Shown piece by piece: positions 18,021 to 26,310 of a DNA stretch of 64,000 nt; position 1 is the first letter of the stretch; each line of letters begins with the position of its first letter. A program made the position numbers and the translations under genes. The stretch covers positions 1 to 64,000 of the forward strand of contig NZ_BMZG01000003.1 of NCBI RefSeq assembly GCF_014652675.1, in the 5' to 3' direction. Below the pieces are notes generated by a model that saw only the letters and a list, made by a program, of their open reading frames with translations, had not been told where the DNA came from and made no database searches. This stretch comes from Formosimonas limnophila. Lineage in GTDB: Bacteria; Pseudomonadota; Gammaproteobacteria; Burkholderiales; Burkholderiaceae.

Positions 18021-20456
18021 CTATCGGTCATTCTGCCTGGGCTGCGTTGTGCTTGGTTCGTCTATAAATCGGGCGGGCTGGTAGCCTGTGATGTTTTCAT
18101 TTAGCAAATCAGTTGGGTTGTTGCCCAATCCCGCAAAACCTTTTAATTCAAGCTGCATGTAGTATGAATTGTTGTAGCGACCATTACCATTCACAGAGCG
18201 TTTCACAACAGCGCTCCATACCCAGCAGTCTTTGGCGTATTCCCAGCCAACGATTGCATCAGACAGCTTATGCGCTTGTAAATCATAATTGACTTTCGCG
18301 ACACCGTAGAGATTCGGCGAAATCCATTTGACAGGCCATTGGGCTGATGCGTACACCGTGTGTGTTGGCACATCAGTGATCTGGTTGCGTCTATAGCCGG
18401 CGTTGATGACCTTACGCGCTTCAGGTTGCCAGCGAATGGCTGCGTCAGTGCGCACCAATCGATTGCTGTCAAAGTTATACTGGCCAGAGGCATCCATCCA
18501 AATGTTTTTAGCCATTTTGCCAGATGTGGAGACGAGCAGGTCTGATTGTCGTTGCGTATTGATTTGACCGTTGGGTAAAGTGACGCGTTGATCTGTGAAG
18601 TAATGGCGCTGTGCCACGGTGGCTTGAAACAACTCCTCACCCGTTGAGTCAGACAACACGCGGCTTGTGATGCCGCTGGTTAATTGATTGGCCTCGGAGA
18701 TACGGTCACGGCCTGTGAAAATATTTTCACCATAAATACGTGACATGTCAAAATCGGCCAAAGCAGAATCAAAGTTCCAAATTTGACTTTGATCTTTGTA
18801 TGGGACACGCAAATAATACAGACGCGGTTCTAAGGTTTGTATGGCGGATTGTCCCAACCACTTCAAACCCTCGCGTTCAAAAATTAAGCCAGAATCAAGG
18901 CTGATGATGGGTAGGACACGACTTGCTGTTTTATCGTAACTGTTTGTTGGTACATAGCTTAAGTCGTATTTGGTGGCATATATCCCGACTTTGGGCGTGA
19001 TGAACCAACCTGCTCGACGCATCTCGTAGCGTAAACTTGGGTAGACCACATGTCGCCACCCTTGTGCGCGCGAGACTTGGTCACGGTGTGTGAAGCGAGT
19101 GCTTTCAGCATCCAATGAGGCAACCAACGAGCCCCAACGCTCAGAGCCTGTTAAGGACAGCTGAGGCTTGAAGTCGTAAGGGGTGTCAACGCTGTTGCTC
19201 GCGTTTTGTAGTACCTGATTGGTCTTGTAACGCACTTTAGCCTGCCAACGGCCTAAGTTGTATTGCAACGCGTACTCACTGCTTAAAACCCGTTCAAACG
19301 AGTCCAGTCCGCGGGTGTCAAAGTCGTCAATATAGTCGTTGTCGGACGCTTTTTGTGCATCAATGCTGGCTATCCACCATCCTTTGCCGAGCTGTCCTGT
19401 GCTGACGTGTGTTGCGCGCCAGTAGTAGCGATCCTCACCATTGTACTTTTTGTCATCCAATACATAATTGCCGTATAGCGAACCTGCGCCGTATTTCTTG
19501 GCTTGATAGCGATATTCTGCACCCAGTTTTGCGCCACGGTCGGTCATGACACCCGGGTAAACGGTTAAGTCATAATTGGGCGCGAGGTTGAAATAATAAG
19601 GGACAGTTAAATCAGCACCTGTGCTGGTGCTCACGCCTAAGCTGGGTACTAAGAAACCAGAGCGGCGCGCATTACCCAGAGGAAATTGAATGTAGGGCGT
19701 TGCCAGAATCGGTACTTTTTTGAACATCAAAACAGATGAAGCGCCTTCGCCAATGTCTTTGTCCTGATCAATCAACATGGCCTTGCTTTTGAGATACCAG
19801 TCTGGATTGTTACCCACACAGGTGGTGTAGTAGGCTTCGCGCATGAGAGCGCGTCTGCTGGACAAGACATCCAGTGATTCTGCTGTGCCGCGACCATTGG
19901 TCGAGGCGATGTTGTATTGAGCGGGAGAGGCGCGTCCTGTCTCGGTTGAAAGGTTAAAGTTGATTTTATCGCCTTTGACCAAATCCCCATTTTTGTTGCG
20001 AAGGACTGCATTGCCTGTGGAAGTGACGTCCTCCGATGAGTAGACGTACTCGATTTGGTCACCCTGCAAACGCATTTCGTCGCGTACGACGCAAGACTTA
20101 CCTCTGAGCGTGATGATGTCGTTCATCACGCCACGCAGTGTGTCTGATTGTGCGACGGTGGTGCCGATGGTTTGTTTTCTCAACTCGGCCGCATCCATAT
20201 CTGAACAGTAAGGCAGGTTGTTTGCTTGCTCATTGGGGAATTGAATCTTTGATGTGGCTTTATCCTGAGAGGTAGATTGGCTTGCGGCTGATGTGGTTGT
20301 TTGTGAAGATGTTTTGGGATCTTGCTTGGCTGTGTCAATGCTCACCTGTGCATAAGCATCCATTGCGCCTACCACACCAAATAACAACACGAGCGCGCGC
20401 CGAACGCCGCGAACGAGTGGTTTGAGTGGGAATGTAAAAGAATGAGTGTCAGTCAT
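18021..20456 (-). CDS. lptD: LPS-assembly outer-membrane protein LptD
   Basis: LptD is the outer-membrane translocon that inserts LPS into the outer leaflet with LptE. A leader ending near DAYAQ (residue 37) is followed by an OstA-like jellyroll with SEDVTSTGNAVLRNKNGDLV and GRGTAESLDVLS, then a long beta-barrel rich in alternating aromatic residues from about residue 240 to the end. Cysteines appear near the N-terminus, near residue 213 and at DCWVW near the C-terminus, in keeping with the family disulfides. Length 811 is normal. The lptD-surA-pdxA-rsmA order is classic. The 139-base gap to surA contains nothing I can assign. Confidence 0.93.
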   Translation of the reverse strand: MTDTHSFTFPLKPLVRGVRRALVLLFGVVGAMDAYAQVSIDTAKQDPKTSSQTTTSAASQSTSQDKATSKIQFPNEQANNLPYCSDMDAAELRKQTIGTTVAQSDTLRGVMNDIITLRGKSCVVRDEMRLQGDQIEYVYSSEDVTSTGNAVLRNKNGDLVKGDKINFNLSTETGRASPAQYNIASTNGRGTAESLDVLSSRRALMREAYYTTCVGNNPDWYLKSKAMLIDQDKDIGEGASSVLMFKKVPILATPYIQFPLGNARRSGFLVPSLGVSTSTGADLTVPYYFNLAPNYDLTVYPGVMTDRGAKLGAEYRYQAKKYGAGSLYGNYVLDDKKYNGEDRYYWRATHVSTGQLGKGWWIASIDAQKASDNDYIDDFDTRGLDSFERVLSSEYALQYNLGRWQAKVRYKTNQVLQNASNSVDTPYDFKPQLSLTGSERWGSLVASLDAESTRFTHRDQVSRAQGWRHVVYPSLRYEMRRAGWFITPKVGIYATKYDLSYVPTNSYDKTASRVLPIISLDSGLIFEREGLKWLGQSAIQTLEPRLYYLRVPYKDQSQIWNFDSALADFDMSRIYGENIFTGRDRISEANQLTSGITSRVLSDSTGEELFQATVAQRHYFTDQRVTLPNGQINTQRQSDLLVSTSGKMAKNIWMDASGQYNFDSNRLVRTDAAIRWQPEARKVINAGYRRNQITDVPTHTVYASAQWPVKWISPNLYGVAKVNYDLQAHKLSDAIVGWEYAKDCWVWSAVVKRSVNGNGRYNNSYYMQLELKGFAGLGNNPTDLLNENITGYQPARFIDEPSTTQPRQNDR

Positions 20457-20667
20457 GTAGCCATTGATTTTGAGCCATCATATCCTTGATATTCCAGTGA
20501 TATGGCGGTTTTATTCGGGTAAAATGCCAGCTTTGCCATGTTTGGCTGTACTCTGTGCATACAATTCGTGGCATTGTACCTGATTCTGTTGTGTGGGTTA
20601 TCACAAACCTTGTGTGAAACGCTGACTCTCTTATTTGTTAAATTGACCTTAAAACCCTATTAAAACC

Positions 20668-21714
20668 ATGAGCCAAAATTCTTTACCCAATGACGATCGT
20701 GTCACCCTCATGCGTGACTGGTTACGCACTTTGCCTGCTGACTTGGCGATTGAGCATGACAGCTTATCTGTCGCGTCTGCTGATGCGAGCTTTCGCCGAT
20801 ATTTCCGTGTGCAAACGGTTCATGAGCCACTGATTGTGATGGACGCTCCGCCGTCGCATGAGGACTGCAAGCCTTTTATCCATGTCGCTCAGTTGTTTGG
20901 GCAGGCGGGTGTGAGTGTGCCGCGCATTCTCGCACAGGATTTACATTTGGGGTTTTTGTTGCTCTCTGATTTGGGCAATACAACGTATTTGTCTGCGTTG
21001 CAAAGTGACCCAGATTCTGCCAAGTCGTTGTATCAGGACGCCCTGTCCGCGTTGATCAAAATCCAAAAAAACAGTACGCCGAATGATTTGCCTGTCTACG
21101 ACCGTGAGCGCTTGCTCAACGAAATGCTGTTGTTTCCCCAATGGTATCTCGGTGTGCATCACCAATACACGTTGAGCGACGCGCAAACAGCGCAACTCAC
21201 GCAGGTATTTAATGTGCTGCTGGACAATAGTTTGGCACAAACCCAAGTTTGGGTGCATCGAGATTACCACTGTCGCAATCTGATGGTGGTCGCGCAGGGC
21301 AACCCTGGGATTCTGGACTTTCAGGACGCGGTGTATGGCCCGATGACTTATGATTTGGTGTCTTTGTTGCGTGATGCTTATATTGAGTGGGATGAGGCGC
21401 AGCAAATTGACTGGTTGGCTCGTTACTGGGAGGCGGCGCGTTCGGCTGGGTTGAGTGTGCCAAAAGAATTCGATGTCTTTTATCGGGATTTTGAGTTTAT
21501 GGGGTTGCAGCGTCACCTCAAAGTCTTGGGGATTTTTGCTCGTCTGTATCACCGTGACGGCAAATCAGGTTATCTCAAAGATCTGCCCTTGGTGCTCAAA
21601 TACACCCGTCAAGTCGCGGCACGTTACCGAGAATTTGGCCACTTACTCAAATTGCTTGATGAGGTGGCTGCACAAAATGGCAGCGAAACCACTCAAGTCG
21701 GTTACACGTTTTAA
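20668..21714 (+). CDS. amgK: Anomeric N-acetylmuramate/N-acetylglucosamine kinase AmgK
   Basis: Cytoplasmic kinase of the aminoglycoside phosphotransferase fold. It phosphorylates recycled MurNAc at the anomeric position in the MurNAc salvage route that bypasses de novo UDP-MurNAc synthesis. The catalytic segment WVHRDYHCRNLMV and the metal-binding LDFQDAVYGPMTYDLVSLL are clear near residues 195-225. Length 348. It is read divergently from lptD and is followed by murU, exactly the pairing known from pseudomonads. The 211-base divergent region 20457-20667 must hold promoters for both, but I cannot define them reliably. Confidence 0.88.
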   Translation: MSQNSLPNDDRVTLMRDWLRTLPADLAIEHDSLSVASADASFRRYFRVQTVHEPLIVMDAPPSHEDCKPFIHVAQLFGQAGVSVPRILAQDLHLGFLLLSDLGNTTYLSALQSDPDSAKSLYQDALSALIKIQKNSTPNDLPVYDRERLLNEMLLFPQWYLGVHHQYTLSDAQTAQLTQVFNVLLDNSLAQTQVWVHRDYHCRNLMVVAQGNPGILDFQDAVYGPMTYDLVSLLRDAYIEWDEAQQIDWLARYWEAARSAGLSVPKEFDVFYRDFEFMGLQRHLKVLGIFARLYHRDGKSGYLKDLPLVLKYTRQVAARYREFGHLLKLLDEVAAQNGSETTQVGYTF

Positions 21715-21719
21715 GTAAA

Positions 21720-21879
21720 TGCGGAAAAAGTAAAAACCTACTTTTCCGTGCTTAAGTTTAGAAATTTTTTCAGGGAAACTCTGAAAAATTTTGTAACAAA
21801 ATCAATGAAATGGGCGAAATGGGGTTTTTAGGAAATACAAATTTTTTGTTGGGTTTTCTAAATTTAGACTTGTTCCGCA
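21720..21879. repeat. 160-bp AT-rich element with terminal inverted repeats between amgK and murU
   Basis: The spacer begins with TGCGGAAAAAGT (21720-21731) and ends with ACTTGTTCCGCA (21868-21879), which match as an inverted repeat at 11 of 12 positions. Nested inside are hairpins CGGAAAAAGTA/TACTTTTCCG at 21722-21748 and AAATTTTTTCAG/CTGAAAAATTT near 21762-21792, plus a further pair of arms TTTAGAAA/TTTCTAAA. It could be a small non-autonomous element (MITE-like) or a structured RNA. No target duplication is apparent. Confidence 0.45.
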
Positions 21880-21905
21880 CTTCCTTAATCTTTTAGAGGT
21901 TCACT

Positions 21906-22619
21906 ATGTTACAAGTCGCCATGATATTTGCCGCAGGACGCGGTGAGCGCATGCGCCCACTCACAGACACCACCCCTAAGCCTTTGCTTCAAGTGGCGGG
22001 TAAGTCATTAATCGTTTGGCAAATTGAAGCGATTGCTCGTGCAGGTATTAAGCACATTGTCATTAATCACGCTTGGTTGGGCGCCAATATTGAGCGCGAG
22101 TTGGGTGATGGCGCGGCACTCGGTGTGACGTTACATTACTCTGCGGAAGGGAAGGCTCTCGAGACGGCGGGTGGTATTGTTAAGGCTTTGCCATTGTTGC
22201 AGCCTCACAGTGAATCGCCTATTTTTTTGGCAGTCAGTGGCGATATTTACACTGATTACAATTACGCAGGTTTGCACGCGAAAGCGTCAGAAATGGCACG
22301 CGCTGAGTCGCCGCAGATGCATTTGGTGATGGTGGACAATCCTAATTTTCACCCGAATGGTGATTTTGTGCTCTCCGAAGGACGGTTGTCCCCACAACAC
22401 TCATCGGGTCAATCACTCACCTTTGGTAACATTGGCTTGTATGACATGCGTCAATTTGCCCATTTGCCGTTGGGCGAAAAAATTCCCATGAGCCCTTATT
22501 ACCGCCATTCGATAGAGCATGGTTTGGCTTCGGGCGAGTATTTCACAGGTGTATGGGAGAACGTCGGTACACCTGAGCAGCTGAGTGAGTTGAATGAGCG
22601 ATTGGCAAAATACGCTTGA
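21906..22619 (+). CDS. murU: N-acetylmuramate-1-phosphate uridylyltransferase MurU
   Basis: Nucleotidyltransferase that converts MurNAc-1-phosphate to UDP-MurNAc, completing the recycling route opened by AmgK. The N-terminal FAAGRGERMRPLTD and TPKPLLQVAGK are the sugar-nucleotidyltransferase signature; VSGDIYTDYNY carries the metal-binding aspartate near residue 109, and WENVGTPEQL lies near the end. Length 237. It is in the amgK operon, but separated by the inverted-repeat element. GAGG precedes the ATG. Confidence 0.9.
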   Translation: MLQVAMIFAAGRGERMRPLTDTTPKPLLQVAGKSLIVWQIEAIARAGIKHIVINHAWLGANIERELGDGAALGVTLHYSAEGKALETAGGIVKALPLLQPHSESPIFLAVSGDIYTDYNYAGLHAKASEMARAESPQMHLVMVDNPNFHPNGDFVLSEGRLSPQHSSGQSLTFGNIGLYDMRQFAHLPLGEKIPMSPYYRHSIEHGLASGEYFTGVWENVGTPEQLSELNERLAKYA

Positions 22620-22728
22620 AATCAAACAAAACACCACCGTTTGATGTGTTGCGCAAACATTGCACACAAAAGCACTGTAGAATGGGGCTGTCAGTATTTT
22701 CGATTAACCCATACACAAGGAGTCAATC

Positions 22729-23070
22729 ATGGGCATTTTAGATTCAATCAAAGACCTCGCGAACAAAGCGGTGGATGCTGTACAAGATGCGGCAGCAGAC
22801 GCTAAGCAAACTTATGACGAGCACGGCGGTATTTCTGGCATCGTTGATAAAGCGGGTGAAGAACTCTCTGAACTCGGTGATAAAGTGGCAGACGTTGCCA
22901 GCGACGCCGCTGAAAAAGTGAAAACCACTGCCTCAGCCGCTGTGGACTCAGCCCAGGAACTTGCTGCCAAAGCGGGTGAAGAGCTGTCTGAGTTGGCACA
23001 AAATGCTAAAGATGCAGCCTCAGAAGCCATTGACAAAGTCAAAGGTGATGACGAAGCGCCAAAAGCGTAA
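22729..23070 (+). CDS. Ala-rich helical repeat protein of unknown function
   Basis: A 113-residue, highly charged, alanine-rich protein without signal peptide or membrane helix. It contains a tandem internal repeat: KAGEELSEL begins at residue 41 and again at residue 81, each followed by a similar 16-residue amphipathic stretch ending DKVK/EKVK. The pattern resembles LEA-like or apolipoprotein-like amphipathic helices. The ribosome site AAGGAG is at ideal distance and a strong terminator follows, so it is probably a well-expressed monocistronic gene. The molecular role is unknown. Confidence 0.8.
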   Translation: MGILDSIKDLANKAVDAVQDAAADAKQTYDEHGGISGIVDKAGEELSELGDKVADVASDAAEKVKTTASAAVDSAQELAAKAGEELSELAQNAKDAASEAIDKVKGDDEAPKA

Positions 23071-23090
23071 GCATTGCTGCATCATTTGAA

Positions 23091-23119
23091 AAACCGCTCA
23101 TTTAGATGAGCGGTTTTTT
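23091..23119 (+). terminator. Intrinsic terminator of the Ala-rich protein gene
   Basis: Perfect stem AAACCGCTCAT/ATGAGCGGTTT with a four-base loop and a run of T's. The mirrored A-run on the left could also serve the converging minus-strand gene. Confidence 0.9.
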
Positions 23120-23136
23120 ATTGTCAGATGATTCTC

Positions 23137-23562
23137 TCAAAAAAATGATTCTTTCCACTCACCATAGGTTATTTCTTTAACTTGGCTGGGTATAGGAGCG
23201 TCCCACAGCATCTTAGGTTCAGCAGAGATTATTTTTGATGTCTGTTTAAAGTGCAAAGGTTTTTTAATTGTTGTGTCAAACTTCAAAATTGATTCAACAG
23301 ATACTTTTGCATGAAAACTCTTCATTTTTTTGTCCCAGTTTTCTGTAGAAAAGCCTTTTAACTCAGATAGGAAGGTCTTTATGAGTTGCTCGGATGTTAT
23401 ATCGTATTCATATTGTGTCTCTATGGTCAATATGTTGCCACTTACGGTTACTTTGTTTGGTAGGAGGATATTGGTTTCATCTCGTGTTGTTATCGTAATT
23501 ACACTGTTTCCTCCTCGTTCTCTTGTATTTTTATCTAGCTTTGAAATAATGCAACCTTGCAT
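23137..23562 (-). CDS. Downstream half of an exported unknown protein (probable -1 frame extension)
   Basis: A 141-codon frame that can be read from ATG 23562, but whose open frame continues upstream without a stop into the A7 run at 23581-23587. Codons before the ATG (DRLDWDMQGCIISKL) read like ordinary protein, and the frame is exactly the -1 frame of the exported protein upstream. I therefore regard it as the second part of one 284-residue product made by -1 frameshifting at 23580-23586, or as the 3' half of a gene broken by loss of one A. It has no signal peptide of its own. No domain recognised. AT-rich compared with neighbours. Confidence 0.6.
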   Translation of the reverse strand: MQGCIISKLDKNTRERGGNSVITITTRDETNILLPNKVTVSGNILTIETQYEYDITSEQLIKTFLSELKGFSTENWDKKMKSFHAKVSVESILKFDTTIKKPLHFKQTSKIISAEPKMLWDAPIPSQVKEITYGEWKESFF

Positions 23563-23570
23563 ATCCCAGT

Positions 23571-23990
23571 CTAAACGATCTTTTTTTCGTAAATATTCCT
23601 TAGCAGCTCTTTTTCTTTTTGGGACATACCCTTAGAAATAGAGTCAACAAAACCTATGTCAATACTGCCATAAGAACAGCCATCGTTATCAAAGTAGACA
23701 GTTGTACTAAATGGAATAAATGTTGGATCACCTGGTTTGTTTGGCTGGATATGTAAAATTTTGCTCATCATGGAGCCATTGTCGGAAGATAAGATTGCAA
23801 CCATATATTTTGACTGTCGCTCTTTTCCATCTATAACCTCACGCTCAGTTACAACAGAACTGATTCTTGATTTAAATGGCTGCGGTGATTGATTTGTTCC
23901 GTTTAAGTCTTTGGCATATACTGCTGCAGTAAGAGCTGCGCCAGAAAACAAAAGAAATGATGCGATTTTAAGGATGTTTTGTACTTTCAT
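23571..23990 (-). CDS. Exported protein of unknown function with slippery A AAA AAG near its end
   Basis: A 139-residue protein beginning MKVQNILKIASFLLFSGAAL, a clear signal peptide that probably ends after AVYA near residue 26. The mature part is hydrophilic and unrecognised. I chose ATG 23990 over an in-frame ATG at 24032 because it starts directly with the signal peptide. The last codons read GAA AAA AAG ATC GTT TAG. The heptamer A AAA AAG is in the exact frame for -1 slippage, and AAGGA lies ten bases upstream. Slippage would extend the protein to 284 residues. The gene is AT-rich, suggesting foreign origin. Confidence 0.7.
   Translation of the reverse strand: MKVQNILKIASFLLFSGAALTAAVYAKDLNGTNQSPQPFKSRISSVVTEREVIDGKERQSKYMVAILSSDNGSMMSKILHIQPNKPGDPTFIPFSTTVYFDNDGCSYGSIDIGFVDSISKGMSQKEKELLRNIYEKKIV
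23580..23601 (-). promoter_or_regulatory. Candidate -1 ribosomal frameshift site
   Basis: On the minus strand, AAGGA, ten bases, then AAAAAAG. The heptamer reads A AAA AAG in the zero frame, the same slippery sequence and the same upstream Shine-Dalgarno-like spacing known from E. coli dnaX. A small ATGCA/TGCAT hairpin lies about 18 bases downstream. A simple one-base deletion from an A8 run is the competing explanation. Confidence 0.45.
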
Positions 23991-24062
23991 TTTATTCACT
24001 TTTAGTTGGTCACTTAAGCCTATTTTAACCAAATAAACTGTAATGAGATTTGCTCAGGTACT

Positions 24063-25286
24063 ATGTTATCAAACAATTTAAACCATGTTTCCATTATCGG
24101 CGCAGGTCCTGCGGGATTGATGGCGGCGGATGTGTTGTCTGCAGCAGGTGTTCGTGTGTCTGTGTTTGAGGCCAAACCTTCTGTGGGACGTAAGTTTTTG
24201 ATGGCGGGTAAAGGGGGCTTGAATATCACCCACAGTGAGAACCTCAATGACTTCATTGGCCGATATGATCAGTCTGAGTGGCTTGCGCCGATGCTGCGTG
24301 CGTTTGATGCAGAAGCGATTCGACAGTGGATGGCTGGTTTGGGCGTTGCGTCGTTCATCGGAACGTCTGGGCGGGTGTTTCCCACTGAGATGAAGGCGGC
24401 GCCACTGTTGCGTCATTGGTTGGCTGAGTTGAAAAAAAGAGGTGTTCGGGTGCATTGCCGTCATTATTGGCAGGGGTTTTCTGCTAATGGGGCTTCTCGT
24501 TTTGCGACTGGGAATGGTGTGATTGAGGTGGCGGCTGATGCGACAATTTTGGCGCTCGGTGGCGGAAGTTGGCCGAGTTTGGGTTCTGATGCGTCGTGGG
24601 TGAGTCGGCTGGCGGCGCATGGTGTCTCTGTCAATCCTTTGTTGCCATCAAATGGTGGCTTTGATGTGGCGTGGTCTGAGTTCATAAAAAAACTGGCTGG
24701 CTCACCTGTAAAAAACATTGTTGGCTGGGTTGAAGATCAAAATGGTCACCAAATGGGTACAAGTCAATCTGAGCTAATGCTCACCGATTATGGCGTCGAG
24801 GGTGGTTTGATTTATGCTTTGTCGCGTCCTTTGCGTACGCAATTGTTGGCAAATGGCGTGGCACATTTGTATTTGGATTTGTTGCCCAATGTGACGATAG
24901 AAGAGCTGACCCCAAAACTGACGCCAGTCGGTAAAGAAACGCTCAGCAATGTCTGGCGCAAGGCGGGTTTGGATGGCGTCAAAGCCGCGTTGGTTCGAGA
25001 AGTGTTGCCAAAGTCTAACTGGGTCAATGCGGCACAAGTGGCAAAATGTGCCAAAAGTTATGTGTTGCCCCTCATCGCCATGCAGCCGATGGAAACTGCC
25101 ATCAGCACTGCGGGCGGTGTGACGCGTGACTCTGTTGATGAGCGACTCATGTTACACGCGCTGCCGAATGTGTATTGTTGTGGGGAAATGCTTGATTGGG
25201 ATGCACCGACAGGTGGGTACTTATTAAGTGCCTGCTTTGCCTCTGGGCGCTGGGCTGCTGAAGGGGTTTTGACTGCGTTTAAATAA
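24063..25286 (+). CDS. HI0933-family flavoprotein, TIGR03862-like
   Basis: A 407-residue FAD-dependent protein, paralogous to the one at 3707-4954 but of the second subgroup. It starts with IGAGPAGLMAADVL, continues with GRKFLMAGKGGLNITHSE, where the first subgroup has ISGGGRCNFTN, and ends with CCGEMLDWDAPTGGYLL, closing the FAD site. The ALGGGSWPSLGSD segment near residue 163 is also characteristic. The reaction is unknown. It is read divergently from the exported protein gene and followed by its own terminator. Confidence 0.85.
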   Translation: MLSNNLNHVSIIGAGPAGLMAADVLSAAGVRVSVFEAKPSVGRKFLMAGKGGLNITHSENLNDFIGRYDQSEWLAPMLRAFDAEAIRQWMAGLGVASFIGTSGRVFPTEMKAAPLLRHWLAELKKRGVRVHCRHYWQGFSANGASRFATGNGVIEVAADATILALGGGSWPSLGSDASWVSRLAAHGVSVNPLLPSNGGFDVAWSEFIKKLAGSPVKNIVGWVEDQNGHQMGTSQSELMLTDYGVEGGLIYALSRPLRTQLLANGVAHLYLDLLPNVTIEELTPKLTPVGKETLSNVWRKAGLDGVKAALVREVLPKSNWVNAAQVAKCAKSYVLPLIAMQPMETAISTAGGVTRDSVDERLMLHALPNVYCCGEMLDWDAPTGGYLLSACFASGRWAAEGVLTAFK

Positions 25287-25328
25287 TCGCGTCCATTGAG
25301 CGGATCCTAAAATTTGTGGTGGCAATGA

Positions 25329-25361
25329 AAAAAGCCTGTCTGATGATCAGACAGGCTTTTT
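25329..25361. terminator. Bidirectional terminator between the flavoprotein and SDR genes
   Basis: Stem GCCTGTCTGA/TCAGACAGGC with a three-base loop, A-run on the left and T-run on the right, placed between converging genes. Confidence 0.9.
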
Positions 25362-25392
25362 GACGAGTGCAATTTAGACTGGTGCTAAATCA

Positions 25393-26166
25393 TCAACGAG
25401 TGGTGTAGCCACCATTGGCGAAAATCGTTTGCCCCGTCATCCACCAGCCGTCGGTGACCAAGAACTTCACAATCGGAGCGATGTCCTCGATGTCGGTGAG
25501 CCCCTTTTTCGAGTAGCCAGACAGCGCTGCGGCGCTGGCGTGGTAAGCGGATGATTCTTTTGACTCTTGGCCATAGAAGAATGGTGTATCCATCGGGCCT
25601 GGGCCAATCGCGTTGACAGAAATGCCGCGTGCGCCGAACTCTTTTGATGCAGCGCGAGTGTAGTGCTCTACTGGGGCTTTGCTGCCTGGGTAGATGGCGT
25701 ACGAGTCGGTATAAGCTGCGAGCAGTGAACTGACGATGGTGACGAGTTTGCCACCGTCGTTGAGTTTTTTGCCTGCTTCTTGGATGAAGAAGAATGCGGC
25801 TTTAGAGTTTACAGCGAATATTTTGTCGTAATCTTCTTCGGTGACATCCACAATGGGCTTTTTGATGACCATGCCCGTGGTGTTCACGGCGATGTCGATA
25901 CCGCCAAACGCTGCGATGCCCGCGTCGAATAATCGGGTGACATTGGCTGTCTCTGTTAAATCACCTTGTACGGCGATGGCGTCGGCACCCAATGCTTTGA
26001 CAGCAGCGACGGTTTCGTCGGCGGCCGCTTTCGTGGCATCACTGTTGTAATGCACCACAATGGCTTTTGCACCACCTGCCGCCAAGTCACGAGCAATTAA
26101 ACCGCCCAAGTTTTTTGCGCCGCCGCCGATGAGTACGACTTTTCCTGATAATGTATGTCCCGCCAT
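25393..26166 (-). CDS. Short-chain dehydrogenase/reductase
   Basis: A 257-residue classical SDR. The nucleotide-binding start is GKVVLIGGGAKNLGG, a variant of TGxxxGxG; the NAG-equivalent region reads VNTTGM; the catalytic pair is YPGSK, with the Ser about 13 residues earlier in VSSLLAAYT. Its substrate cannot be read from sequence. It is divergent from a LysR-type regulator with a 144-base shared promoter region, so that regulator probably controls it. Confidence 0.85.
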   Translation of the reverse strand: MAGHTLSGKVVLIGGGAKNLGGLIARDLAAGGAKAIVVHYNSDATKAAADETVAAVKALGADAIAVQGDLTETANVTRLFDAGIAAFGGIDIAVNTTGMVIKKPIVDVTEEDYDKIFAVNSKAAFFFIQEAGKKLNDGGKLVTIVSSLLAAYTDSYAIYPGSKAPVEHYTRAASKEFGARGISVNAIGPGPMDTPFFYGQESKESSAYHASAAALSGYSKKGLTDIEDIAPIVKFLVTDGWWMTGQTIFANGGYTTR

Positions 26167-26310
26167 GTTGACTCCTTAAGGGTAGGTTGACTGAATGAAT
26201 GGTTCAGACGAAGTGCCTGTGTGTGGCATCTTATGCGCTTTATATTGGTAGATAAATCCGTATAATGATAATAAACTGTTTAATAAATACCAACAATCGG
26301 AAGGCTCAAC
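26167..26310. promoter_or_regulatory. Divergent promoter region of the SDR gene and its LysR regulator
   Basis: A consensus -10 (TATAAT, 26261-26266) points toward the LysR gene. It is surrounded by AT-rich repeats of ATAAT/ATTAT that could carry the LysR T-N11-A operator. No convincing -35 is visible. Assignment rests on the divergent LysR architecture. Confidence 0.35.
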
